A DNA stretch of 64,000 nucleotides from Marinicella meishanensis (GTDB taxonomy: Bacteria > Pseudomonadota > Gammaproteobacteria > Xanthomonadales > Marinicellaceae). The translations under genes and the position numbers were made by a program. The notes below the pieces were generated by a model. The model was not told where the DNA came from, searched no databases, and was given only the letters and a program-made list of their open reading frames with translations. Every line of letters starts with the position of its first letter. Within the stretch, counting starts at the first letter, position 1. The stretch lies in NCBI RefSeq assembly GCF_019931145.1, contig NZ_JAIOUV010000001.1:1-64000 (forward strand), given 5' to 3'. Positions 57,380 through 64,000 of this stretch are shown here, one piece after another.

Positions 57380-57408
57380 TTGACACGATTTGTGGCGGTT
57401 GTTAACAT
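57380..57408 (+). promoter_or_regulatory. Promoter of the tRNA-like RNA operon
   Basis: TTGACA (57380-57385) and TAACAT (57403-57408) with a 17-bp spacer: a perfect -35 and a 4/6 -10. No closer promoter is possible for the first tRNA-like RNA, because only 17 bp separate it from an upstream terminator. Confidence 0.7.
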
Positions 57409-57465
57409 CCCTCCCCCCTTGAATTTTCGGCTGATCAGGCCGCAACTGAAAACAACGGAACAAAA

Positions 57466-57561
57466 ATGCCCAATGTGATTTTTGACAATGCCAAACAAAC
57501 TGTTCAGCGGCGTGGAACCGACGCCCAGCTGCGCATGCATCCGTTGTGGAGCAAGCAGTAA
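57466..57561 (+). CDS. Possible 31-aa leader peptide
   Basis: An ATG-started 31-codon frame (MPNVIFDNAKQTVQRRGTDA at its start) with a weak GGA upstream, about 55 nt into the predicted transcript. Its TAA lies five bases before the first of two alternative hairpins. The position is that of an attenuation leader peptide, but codon content gives no obvious sensor run (there are two adjacent Arg codons). Might be chance. Confidence 0.3.
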   Translation: MPNVIFDNAKQTVQRRGTDAQLRMHPLWSKQ

Positions 57562-57565
57562 CAAC

Positions 57566-57604
57566 GCCTTTCAAAATTCTGAAAGGCCGTGGATGACCTT
57601 TCAG
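57566..57604 (+). promoter_or_regulatory. Two mutually exclusive leader hairpins
   Basis: GCCTTTCA (57566-57573) can pair with TGAAAGGC (57580-57587); the overlapping CTGAAAGG (57579-57586) can pair instead with CCTTTCAG (57597-57604). Only one can form at a time, as in attenuators or riboswitch expression platforms. Confidence 0.5.
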
Positions 57605-57619
57605 GAAACCAGATTTTAT

Positions 57620-57652
57620 AAGCCCTGAGGTTGTCCCCGAAGGGCTTTTTTT
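57620..57652 (+). terminator. Intrinsic terminator upstream of the tRNA-like array
   Basis: AAGCCCT (57620-57626) pairs with AGGGCTT (57641-57647), followed by a run of seven T (57646-57652). The tRNA-like RNAs start 17 bp later, so they depend on readthrough or on processing of a longer transcript. Confidence 0.75.
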
Positions 57653-57669
57653 ATGCCCGCAAAAAATGT

Positions 57670-57782
57670 GAGGAAGTAGCTCAGTGGTAGAGCAGTGATT
57701 ACCCTTCGCCAGGCGGCACATGGGGTTCCTGATTTCGCTTCGAACGCACAGGTCGCAGGTTCGAATCCTGCCTTCCTCGCCA
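57670..57782 (+). ncRNA. tRNA-like RNA 1 with structured anticodon-arm insert
   Basis: 113 nt. Perfect acceptor stem GAGGAAG/CTTCCTC, discriminator G, encoded CCA (57780-57782); D arm GCTC/GAGC with GG in the loop; T arm GCAGG/CCTGC with loop TTCGAAT. The anticodon arm is replaced by about 40 extra nt. The insert has the core CCC (57702-57704), TTC, hairpin GCC/GGC, ACATG, GGG (57723-57725), TTCC (57726-57729). The stem closing the insert is weak here (GTG/CAC). No conventional 7-nt anticodon loop exists, so it cannot decode as it stands. Confidence 0.85.
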
Positions 57783-57811
57783 AATGATAAAAGATGAATG
57801 AAGTAGCAAAT

Positions 57812-57933
57812 AGGGAAGTAGTTCAGTGGTAGAGCGCCGGATTATTTTTACCCTCCGCTGGGAAGCAAACAGGGTTCCTTTAAAATTTTCCAGATTCCGG
57901 ATGTCGCAGGTTCGAGTCCTGCCTTCCCTGCCA
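57812..57933 (+). ncRNA. tRNA-like RNA 2 with structured anticodon-loop insert
   Basis: 122 nt. Acceptor AGGGAAG/CTTCCCT (compensatory to RNA 1), G, CCA (57931-57933); D arm GTTC/GAGC; T arm GCAGG/CCTGC with TTCGAGT. A clear 5-bp anticodon stem CCGGA (57837-57841)/TCCGG (57896-57900) encloses a 54-nt loop. That loop contains an A/U stem (TTTTA 57846-57850 / TAAAA 57881-57885), then CCC, TCC, hairpin GCT/AGC with loop GGGA, AAACA, GGG and TTCC. Confidence 0.87.
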
Positions 57934-57951
57934 ATTCAACATCCAAATTAT

Positions 57952-58084
57952 GGGGAAGTAGCTCAGTGGTAGAGCCGTGAACTTTTTTACCCTTCGCCAT
58001 CAGTTGTTATAAACTGAAGCACCAAGGGTTCCTAAAAAATTCCTACTTCATGGGTCGCAGGTTCGAATCCTGCCTTCCCCGCCA
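57952..58084 (+). ncRNA. tRNA-like RNA 3 with structured anticodon-loop insert
   Basis: 133 nt. Acceptor GGGGAAG/CTTCCCC, G, CCA (58082-58084); D arm GCTC/GAGC; T arm GCAGG/CCTGC with TTCGAAT; anticodon stem GTGAA (57977-57981)/TTCAT (58047-58051). The 65-nt loop shows the same insert in its clearest form: TTTTTTA (57983-57989)/TAAAAAA (58033-58039), CCC/GGG, TTC, GC/GC with an extended hairpin TCAGTT/AACTGA, ACCAA, and a 3' TTCC bulge. It ends 21 nt before the ATG of the downstream protein gene. Confidence 0.88.
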
Positions 58085-58105
58085 TATTTAACAAGGAGAA
58101 TGACC

Positions 58106-59968
58106 ATGGAACAAGCCACATTAAGATTATTCAAAGCGGTTCAAGTTGACAACCAAACCAAGGGCGGCACACTACTGAATACCGAAGAACGATTCATCAA
58201 ACAGGGATACGTGTTGGATGGTGCGATCAATCCCACCCATCAATTGTTGGCCGCCATCGATGCGGTCATCGGTTTATCGGGTGAACAAGCCAATGCGGCA
58301 TTTCACAAGTCTTGGAAAACCATTGAAGCAGCTGATATGGCAGTGTTGGTGAAACAGCAAGTGCTGCACTACTTGACCACTTACGGTTTTCAGTATGATG
58401 GAATCTATGATGACCACACCATTTACATTCCCAATGAATTGTTGAACGTGCCTGTCCTGACCAAGGACTTGCCGATCACTGTGGTCAAGGCCATGACGGC
58501 GGATGAGATATTGGCTGGGATCATCAAACTGAGCTCAGGCATCGCTTTGTCGGCGCAATCATTGGCAGACATCATGAGCATCGTCGAAGGCAACGCGTAT
58601 GACAGTGACTTCATCAAGCAAATCAAGAACCGAGAACTGGTGGCCTTGTTGAATGACCATTATGACATCGTGCCGGATGAGCCAGTGGCATTCTTGCGTT
58701 ATGTGGTCAGCAAGTTAACCGATCAGTCATTGCTGATAAAAAATGAAGCCTTGATCAAGCAAATGGAACAAGCCAATGGCAAGTTTTTGGATTTGTTGAT
58801 GAAAGACGCGCCTGCCAACCTGGCGTCCATTTTCTTCCGTTTCAAACCCTTGTTTTTGGCCATGAAAAAAGCCAGTAAGAATAAATCGGTTTTTAATCAG
58901 TTGCGCAGGGATGCTGATGCCATGCACGTGCCCTTACCGGTTGACTACCTGGGTCAGGTCACTGCCATGATCAAAAATCAGCAATTGGATTTCAATGAAT
59001 TGGCGGCGCAATTAAAAACCGCCAATGTGTTCAAAAAAATCCGTTTGGCTTACGCCCTGAAATATCGATTGAACTACCAACAATCAATTCTGTATAAAGT
59101 GCGTAACGGCCGCGGCTGGGCCACTGATTTCAGTTGGTCATCGGCCCATGATCAAGTGACCCAAGGTGCTTATGACCGCGTCATTGCAGCCGTCATCGAG
59201 GACCTCAAAGCCCAAGTGAATGGCCAACAGTTTTTCATTCCGGACAATGTATTTTATGCCTTGCCAGCGACTGAAAAACAGTTCACCGGTCACTTGCCCA
59301 CAGGCAGTTATGTGGTGGTGCCGGAAGACATCATTGTCGGCATCCATTGGCAGAACACCCAAAAAACGGTGGATTTGGATTTGGCCGTGATTGGTGAATC
59401 CGGAAAAATCGGTTGGGATGCGGGTTACCGATCCGGTGACAACCAGGTGTTGTTTTCCGGTGATGTGACCAGTGCGCCGGCGCCGTTGGGAGCAACTGAG
59501 CTGTTTTACCTGAAACAAGGTCCTCAGGAACCCAGAATTTTGACCGTGAATTATTATAATTTCACGCAGTCAGATGAGGTCGATTGCAAAATATTGGTGG
59601 CCCAGGAACAGCCCAAAAACTTTGGCAAAAACCATGTGGTTGATGTCAATAACTTGGTGGCTTCGGCAACCATCAAAATTGACAAAAGACAAAATGTCAT
59701 TGGTTTGGTGACCCAAGTGGATGGCGAAAATCGAGTGTATTTCAGCAACAGCAGTGTCGGCAATGCCATCACTTCTCGCGCCAGCAGCAACGCCACACAC
59801 ATCAGGAAATACCTGGTGGGTGTGACCTTAAGCTCGATCGATTTTCGCGACATTTTGACCCAAGCTGGTGCCAAAGTCTTCTCTGAATTATCCGGTGAGG
59901 ACTGTGTGGATTTGTCCCCAGAAGCCTTGGACAAAACCACCTTTTTGAAGCTGTTGATGGGTGATTGA
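58106..59968 (+). CDS. TROVE-like (?) / TerD-like protein linked to tRNA-like RNAs
   Basis: 620 aa from ATG 58106, AAGGAG seven bases upstream; the ATG at 58100 is too close to that site. No signal peptide or membrane helix. Residues 1-370 are helical repeats; NQLRRDADAM (about 264) followed 40 residues later by VFKKIRLAYALKYRL resembles, by eye, the pairs of helices in the TROVE module of Ro60/Rsr, where KARIHPFHxLxAL is conserved. Residues about 400-490 look TerD-like (IIVGIHWQN, VDLDLAVIG, GWDAGYRSGDN, LTVNYYN). The last 130 residues are beta-rich and unassigned. Co-transcription with three tRNA-like RNAs suggests an RNA-binding role. Both domain calls need profile searches. Confidence 0.7.
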   Translation: MEQATLRLFKAVQVDNQTKGGTLLNTEERFIKQGYVLDGAINPTHQLLAAIDAVIGLSGEQANAAFHKSWKTIEAADMAVLVKQQVLHYLTTYGFQYDGIYDDHTIYIPNELLNVPVLTKDLPITVVKAMTADEILAGIIKLSSGIALSAQSLADIMSIVEGNAYDSDFIKQIKNRELVALLNDHYDIVPDEPVAFLRYVVSKLTDQSLLIKNEALIKQMEQANGKFLDLLMKDAPANLASIFFRFKPLFLAMKKASKNKSVFNQLRRDADAMHVPLPVDYLGQVTAMIKNQQLDFNELAAQLKTANVFKKIRLAYALKYRLNYQQSILYKVRNGRGWATDFSWSSAHDQVTQGAYDRVIAAVIEDLKAQVNGQQFFIPDNVFYALPATEKQFTGHLPTGSYVVVPEDIIVGIHWQNTQKTVDLDLAVIGESGKIGWDAGYRSGDNQVLFSGDVTSAPAPLGATELFYLKQGPQEPRILTVNYYNFTQSDEVDCKILVAQEQPKNFGKNHVVDVNNLVASATIKIDKRQNVIGLVTQVDGENRVYFSNSSVGNAITSRASSNATHIRKYLVGVTLSSIDFRDILTQAGAKVFSELSGEDCVDLSPEALDKTTFLKLLMGD

Positions 59969-59969
59969 G

Positions 59970-60005
59970 ACCAAGGTGCGGCATCTGTCGCACCTTGGTT
60001 TTTAT
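59970..60005 (+). terminator. Intrinsic terminator after the TerD-like gene
   Basis: A 10-bp stem CCAAGGTGCG (59971-59980)/CGCACCTTGG (59989-59998) followed by TTTTTAT. Strong terminator, placed between the two protein genes, so the HEAT protein would be made at a lower level or from its own promoter. Confidence 0.88.
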
Positions 60006-60035
60006 ATAAATTGTGACAAAACACAGAGGAATGAA

Positions 60036-61625
60036 ATGGATTTTTACCAACGATTCAAAACACAGGCAGAGATTTTGCAGCAAAACAAATGGTACATGTC
60101 TGACCAATTGGTGAAGGACAAAATCAAGGCCCTTGAGTACATTGGTTTACATGGCCAACCCACCGATGTGCCACATTTAATGAGGTATGTCTCTGACACC
60201 AAAAACAAGGCCATTCGGTCAGCCGCCGCACAGACCATCGCCACCTTATTGGATGACCAAACAAAACCGGTGGATTGGCTGAGGCTGTATCATGGCTGTC
60301 ACTTCAGTTATGAGTTTGATGCCAAACAATCGCTGCATAAATTGACGGGATTTCCAGCCGACCAAGCAGCCCATTTGTTTGGCCTGATGACTTTGCATCG
60401 CGACGGTTTCATTCGTGAAGCGGCCCTGCAGCGACTCAAGCAATGCCAGTCAGACAATGCCTTGCCATACATCTTGATGCGGCTGAATGATTGGGTGCCC
60501 CAAGTCCAAAAAATCGCCCGGGACATGTTCCTGCAATGCTTGCCTGCGCTGTCATTACAACAATTGACCAGACGACATGACTTATTTGCCTGGTTGGCCA
60601 GATCAACCCGACATGACCTGACGCACGTCACCCAACAGGTGACTGCACATATGGGCCGTACAGAACACAGGGGGGCGTTGTTGGACATCTTGATTGCCGG
60701 ACCATACCATGAACGGTTGTTTTGTCTGAAACACATGCCCCAAAACATCAATCGACTGAGTGAGTTGATTGGCGTCGCCTTGCAAGACCCGGCCCCAGAA
60801 ATCAGGCAATGGGGCGCTCGAAAATTACCCCAAGATGCCTTGTTTGTGCCCCGCATCAAAAAGCTGCTCAAGGACAAAGCCACGCGGGTCAGAATCGCTG
60901 CGCTCAGGCGGATACCTGAGAACCATTGGCCAGATTACACCGATGTGCTCAAACTGGCGGTTTTTGATGGGTGTCGTTCGATCAGAGAAAGCGCCCGGTT
61001 TGCTCTCAAACACATTGGCGTGTTTGCGGATAACAATGATCTTGCGGCCCTTTACCGCCAGCGGCTGCACAGTGAACAACCCATCACAGTTGGCATCATC
61101 GCCGGACTGGGAGAAACTGGGACCATTGATGACAGCAAATTGTTGACAGGATATTTGTCTGACAGCAGAAGTAAAATCAGGGCCGCCGCCTTGCTGGCTT
61201 TACAGCAAATCAATGCAACAGGCATGGAAGCCCGTTTGATCAATGGCTTGAAGGATGTGGGCAAAGTCAGAAAGCTGTGTTCAGCCATCTTGATTGAACA
61301 CCCACCCAAAGACCTGGATGCGTTGATTGCGGTCAGTGAACAAGGCTCATCAGGCAGCCGCAAAGAAGCCTTTAAAGTCTTGCACTCGCTGGGTGGGTTA
61401 GAAGCCTTGAAATACATATTGATATTCATCTTGGATGAAGACCCAGACCTCGCCGACTTTGCCGCCGTTTATTATGACCACTGGTTTGAGAAATTTGGCA
61501 CCATGCCATGGTTTATCCACAACAAGGAAACCTGGCAAGAGGTGATGGACGTTTGGGACAAACTCAACCACAAGATCCCTGATTATCATCCGGGTATGGA
61601 TCGCTTGTTGCGCTCATTGGGTTGA
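60036..61625 (+). CDS. HEAT-repeat protein of the tRNA-like RNA locus
   Basis: 529 aa from ATG 60036 with GAGGA five bases upstream. The whole protein is an alpha-solenoid of HEAT/Armadillo-type repeats: DVPHLMRYVSDTKNKAIRSA, DPAPEIRQWGARKLP, DKATRVRIAALRRIP, SDSRSKIRAAALLALQQI are typical units, spaced 30-40 residues. No enzyme motif. It follows the TerD-like gene by 67 bp across a terminator. A scaffold for RNA or for the partner protein is plausible, since HEAT solenoids recur in tRNA-binding and RNP proteins. Function unknown. Confidence 0.85.
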   Translation: MDFYQRFKTQAEILQQNKWYMSDQLVKDKIKALEYIGLHGQPTDVPHLMRYVSDTKNKAIRSAAAQTIATLLDDQTKPVDWLRLYHGCHFSYEFDAKQSLHKLTGFPADQAAHLFGLMTLHRDGFIREAALQRLKQCQSDNALPYILMRLNDWVPQVQKIARDMFLQCLPALSLQQLTRRHDLFAWLARSTRHDLTHVTQQVTAHMGRTEHRGALLDILIAGPYHERLFCLKHMPQNINRLSELIGVALQDPAPEIRQWGARKLPQDALFVPRIKKLLKDKATRVRIAALRRIPENHWPDYTDVLKLAVFDGCRSIRESARFALKHIGVFADNNDLAALYRQRLHSEQPITVGIIAGLGETGTIDDSKLLTGYLSDSRSKIRAAALLALQQINATGMEARLINGLKDVGKVRKLCSAILIEHPPKDLDALIAVSEQGSSGSRKEAFKVLHSLGGLEALKYILIFILDEDPDLADFAAVYYDHWFEKFGTMPWFIHNKETWQEVMDVWDKLNHKIPDYHPGMDRLLRSLG

Positions 61626-61707
61626 GTGGTCAGAGGCACTGCCATTCAAAACTGGCAATTGGCCAAACCCCCATGCCAAATCAGCGTGGGGGCTTGCCCT
61701 TTAGGGA

Positions 61708-61770
61708 TTACTCAACCATACAAAGGCCGTTGAGATTGTGGCCATCCAGATCACGGAAGTAAAACCCTGG
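61708..61770 (-). pseudogene. Remnant of a glyoxalase/VOC-family gene
   Basis: The minus strand encodes GFYFRDLDGHNLNG and then a stop, the characteristic C-terminal beta strand of vicinal-oxygen-chelate (glyoxalase/bleomycin-resistance) proteins. No further part of the gene is recognisable upstream. Only the last 20 codons survive. Confidence 0.6.
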
Positions 61771-61814
61771 TTCTATAGGCTGGCATGTGGTTCATGACCA
61801 TGGATTTGGCAAGC

Positions 61815-63524
61815 TCAATGCTTCATGGAAGATAAATGGTGTTGTATCCGCTGCATGGCTGGATCGATGTTGTTTTGAAAATCCAGAGCATTGGGCTCAG
61901 CACCCAGCTCCGGAGCGATCCATAAGCGGCTGTCTTGCGAATTGAATCCGCCTTGCCAGTAATTGTTGGAGACACTGGCCACCACCCCAGAATAAGGTAA
62001 CCTGAACATGTTGCCTTCGGCTATGAAATTCGGTCGGGTGCCAGTCGGCTCACCAACAAATATGGCATCAGACCATTTATCCAATGCTGCAATAGGCGGC
62101 ATGGTGGCAGAGAACGTATTTCTGCCGATGATGATGAATAAGCGGTTGGGCCGGTTGTATGGTGACTTCAACAGATTTTTGACCAAGTTTCTGGCCACAT
62201 TGGCATTACCGCCATTGTTGAGCCTGACATCAATGACCACAGCTTGGGCCTCGAGTTGTTGGGCATCGGCCAAAAACGCCTCGGTGAATTGTGCCAAAGT
62301 CTGATCGGCTTGATCACGCATGTTGTTGATTTGCATGTACATGATTTGGTCTTTATCTAAATGGGTTTTCCAAAAAGTTTGCTCGGGGTGTTTTAAAAAC
62401 AGTGGCTTGGGATTTTTGGCCTGAGCATTCATGTGCACCCAGTCGTCAGCTGCCACACTGGACATCAAATTCATCATGTCCAAGGGCTCCTGTGCTTCAA
62501 TCGTGACCTCTTTGATTTGGTTTGACTCATCCTCAACCGTCAAGGCCACCCGATCAACAGCAGGCGTCACACCCACCCCGTGCAGCACTTCCGGTACCCG
62601 CAAAAACCATGGCAATTGCCACTTAAACTGGAAGGCATTGTCCAGGCCAACCAATGGCTCTGACCGAAAAATTTCTGCCACAGCGGCCACATTCTTGTCA
62701 CCGACTTTCACCACTTTATGACCAACCAAATTATGGTACTTGGGGTGAGCAGCGCGAATAAATAAATCATCTCCAAAGAAATAAAACTCCAGTGGCAGCA
62801 TGTGATAAGGGTGTTCCAATTTCATACCGAACAAAGGGGTAGCATATGAATGACTGTCCATCGCCAGTGCACCGATTTTTTGGAATTCAAGCAAAACCTC
62901 AGACAACGACTTTCCAGGGATTTGGTCATACAAGGTTTTGATCTTTTGGTTCCATTCAGCTTCTGTGGTGTGGTGAAACAGATCGTGATGAGATCGCTCA
63001 AATCGATTTTTTAAAAACAACAGATCATTTCGCCAGCCACTGACTGGGTCTTTGGTTGTTGCTTGATCAATCCCCAACATTTCGGCGAACTGTTTTTGTG
63101 GGCGTAATTGGGCAAAGATGGGGTCTTGTAAAGCGATATTGATGTAATTGGGTGACAGATCGATGCCTTGGGACAAATGCAGATAGGCCATGCTTTTGTC
63201 ATCTTGTTTGGCGGCAATTTTGGCCAAGTAATAATGCGCGTGACCACTGTTGCTTGAGATGCCGTATTGCAATGCCCGTTGAAAATTGATTTGGGCGTTG
63301 GCCAAATCGTCACTATAAAAATAGGCTCGACCAAGCCTGTAGAAAAAGTCGCCATGATACGGACTGGCCTGTGTTAACACTTCATATGCATTGATCGCTG
63401 CTGGCCAGTTTTCATTGAAATAGGCCTGTTCGGCTGTTTCCAGCAGGGTGGCTTTGGCGAAACCAGTTCCGGACAGCCAGGCCAGCATGACGATCAACGC
63501 CAAGTCATTGAATGGTTTTTTCAT
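61815..63524 (-). CDS. Secreted TPR / S41-type peptidase
   Basis: 569 aa with a signal peptide cut after GFAKA. Residues 25-135 are TPR units (FYRLGRAYFYSDDLANAQIN, HYYLAKIAAKQDD). The C-terminal half has S41 tail-specific protease features: an N-terminal helical region, a PDZ-like segment (LVGHKVVKVGDKNVAAV), AVVIDVRLNNGGN, GRNTFSATMPPIAAL (expected nucleophile Ser in TFSA) and FVGEPTGTRPNF. Likely periplasmic protease or a related non-classical member. The AraC-type gene next to it may control it. Confidence 0.85.
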   Translation of the reverse strand: MKKPFNDLALIVMLAWLSGTGFAKATLLETAEQAYFNENWPAAINAYEVLTQASPYHGDFFYRLGRAYFYSDDLANAQINFQRALQYGISSNSGHAHYYLAKIAAKQDDKSMAYLHLSQGIDLSPNYINIALQDPIFAQLRPQKQFAEMLGIDQATTKDPVSGWRNDLLFLKNRFERSHHDLFHHTTEAEWNQKIKTLYDQIPGKSLSEVLLEFQKIGALAMDSHSYATPLFGMKLEHPYHMLPLEFYFFGDDLFIRAAHPKYHNLVGHKVVKVGDKNVAAVAEIFRSEPLVGLDNAFQFKWQLPWFLRVPEVLHGVGVTPAVDRVALTVEDESNQIKEVTIEAQEPLDMMNLMSSVAADDWVHMNAQAKNPKPLFLKHPEQTFWKTHLDKDQIMYMQINNMRDQADQTLAQFTEAFLADAQQLEAQAVVIDVRLNNGGNANVARNLVKNLLKSPYNRPNRLFIIIGRNTFSATMPPIAALDKWSDAIFVGEPTGTRPNFIAEGNMFRLPYSGVVASVSNNYWQGGFNSQDSRLWIAPELGAEPNALDFQNNIDPAMQRIQHHLSSMKH

Positions 63525-63593
63525 GGGTATTCCTCACTTGTTTGAAAACAACAAATTGAACACCATGCGGTAGAACAGATCGACTTCCTGGGT

Positions 63594-64000
63594 TTAGGAG
63601 GTCACTTTTTTTTGCGAATTTTTGAATTGGCTGGGTGACGAGCCCATGACTTTTCGAAAAGCCCGGTAAAAGGCTGACTTGCTGTTGAAACCACAATCCA
63701 TCGAGATTGACAACATTGACTTCTCAGAGGTCAACATCATCTGGCAGGCCTCTTTGATTCTCAATGCATTGATGAAATTGTAGAAATTGTCTCCTGATAT
63801 TTCATTGATCACTTGAGACAGCTGATTTGGTTTGACTTCCAATAAGGATGCCAATTTTTGCAGTGTGAGGTCGGGGTCTGTAAACAGTTTATTGTGATTG
63901 AGGGTCGCCTCAAATTTGGCAAATATTCGCTGTTTATCCGTTGCAGTCAGCCCAGAGGTGAGGTACTTTTGGGCCTTGAGCTGAGGCAACAGCACCTTGG
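63594..64000 (-). CDS. AraC-family regulator, cut by window edge
   Basis: The visible 135 codons are the C-terminal DNA-binding domain of an AraC regulator: LQKLASLLEVKPNQLSQVIN, then the second HTH SMDCGFNSKSAFYRAFRKVMG and SPSQFK. The reading frame is open to the end of the window, so the N-terminal sensor part, perhaps membrane-bound as in two other regulators here, lies outside. Confidence 0.85.
   Translation of the reverse strand, partial: KVLLPQLKAQKYLTSGLTATDKQRIFAKFEATLNHNKLFTDPDLTLQKLASLLEVKPNQLSQVINEISGDNFYNFINALRIKEACQMMLTSEKSMLSISMDCGFNSKSAFYRAFRKVMGSSPSQFKNSQKKVTS

Noticed and set aside
57314-57721. 135-codon open frame on the minus strand
   Set aside because: It overlaps the leader, terminator and first tRNA-like RNA, lacks a ribosome site and has no protein-like composition.
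57670-58084. Three ordinary tRNA genes
   Set aside because: Acceptor, D and T arms are perfect, but no 7-nt anticodon loop exists in any of the three, so no anticodon can be read.
57670-58084. tRNA genes with group I or group II introns
   Set aside because: The insert is only 40-65 nt, far below the size of either ribozyme, and lacks their core motifs. A protein-spliced archaeal-type intron is not expected in a bacterium.
1-64000. CRISPR array
   Set aside because: No evenly spaced direct repeats with unique spacers were seen; the repeats present are isolated palindromes.

Overview
The window looks like the chromosome of a free-living, probably marine gammaproteobacterium. The clues are a mid-GC genome, outer-membrane TonB-dependent receptors with the long acidic pre-plug region seen in Marinicella/Wenzhouxiangella-type bacteria, many secreted proteins, membrane-anchored AraC regulators and an ECF-sigma/Ser-Thr-kinase pair. 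The genus is inference. The left end (1-4500) is clearly more AT-rich and reads as an acquired island.

Layout. 1-4500: island with a 5'-incomplete orphan gene, a MerR-HTH/superfamily-2 helicase translationally coupled to an 80-aa protein, and a serine hydrolase truncated by a dispersed repeat. 4541-13487: secreted proteins (matrixin-like protease, beta-propeller, beta-helix) and a large CLCA-like zincin/vWA surface protein. 14213-20815: TonB receptor copy 1, membrane AraC regulator, membrane and TPR proteins. 20906-26258: ECF sigma factor, kinase-TPR protein, secreted beta-helix protein. 26640-34789: assorted secreted or lipid-anchored proteins, an amidohydrolase, an EEP-family hydrolase. 34800-38000: a REP-associated transposase flanked by its likely REP palindromes, then four orphan small genes separated by the same palindromes. 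38244-48826: Cys-rich repeat protein, TIMP-like protein, BlaI/M56 pair, two more AraC regulators, hydrolases. 49125-51722: TonB receptor copy 2. 52509-57301: decaying gene fragments, a prolyl-oligopeptidase and a dienelactone-hydrolase-like protein. 61815-64000: TPR/S41 protease and an AraC regulator cut by the window edge.

The most unusual locus is 57380-61625. A sigma70-type promoter leads through a leader (possible 31-codon ORF, two mutually exclusive hairpins, intrinsic terminator) into three consecutive tRNA-like RNAs. Each has an almost perfect tRNA body (7-bp acceptor stem, D arm, T arm, encoded CCA), but the anticodon loop is replaced by a 40-65 nt structured insert with a shared core. 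Only 21 nt after the third RNA begins a 620-aa protein whose middle resembles, by eye, the TROVE/Ro60 helical repeat and whose C-terminal half has a TerD-like beta domain; an all-HEAT-repeat protein follows. I propose a Y-RNA-like ribonucleoprotein in which tRNA-shaped RNAs are bound by a Ro-like protein. The RNA architecture is directly visible; the Ro connection is inference.

Other recurring themes: five unrelated secreted proteins end in the same IFxxGF-type tail; the two TonB receptor genes share a paired-end 3' element with compensatory changes; and GTAG-palindrome REP elements have shaped the 34-38 kb region.
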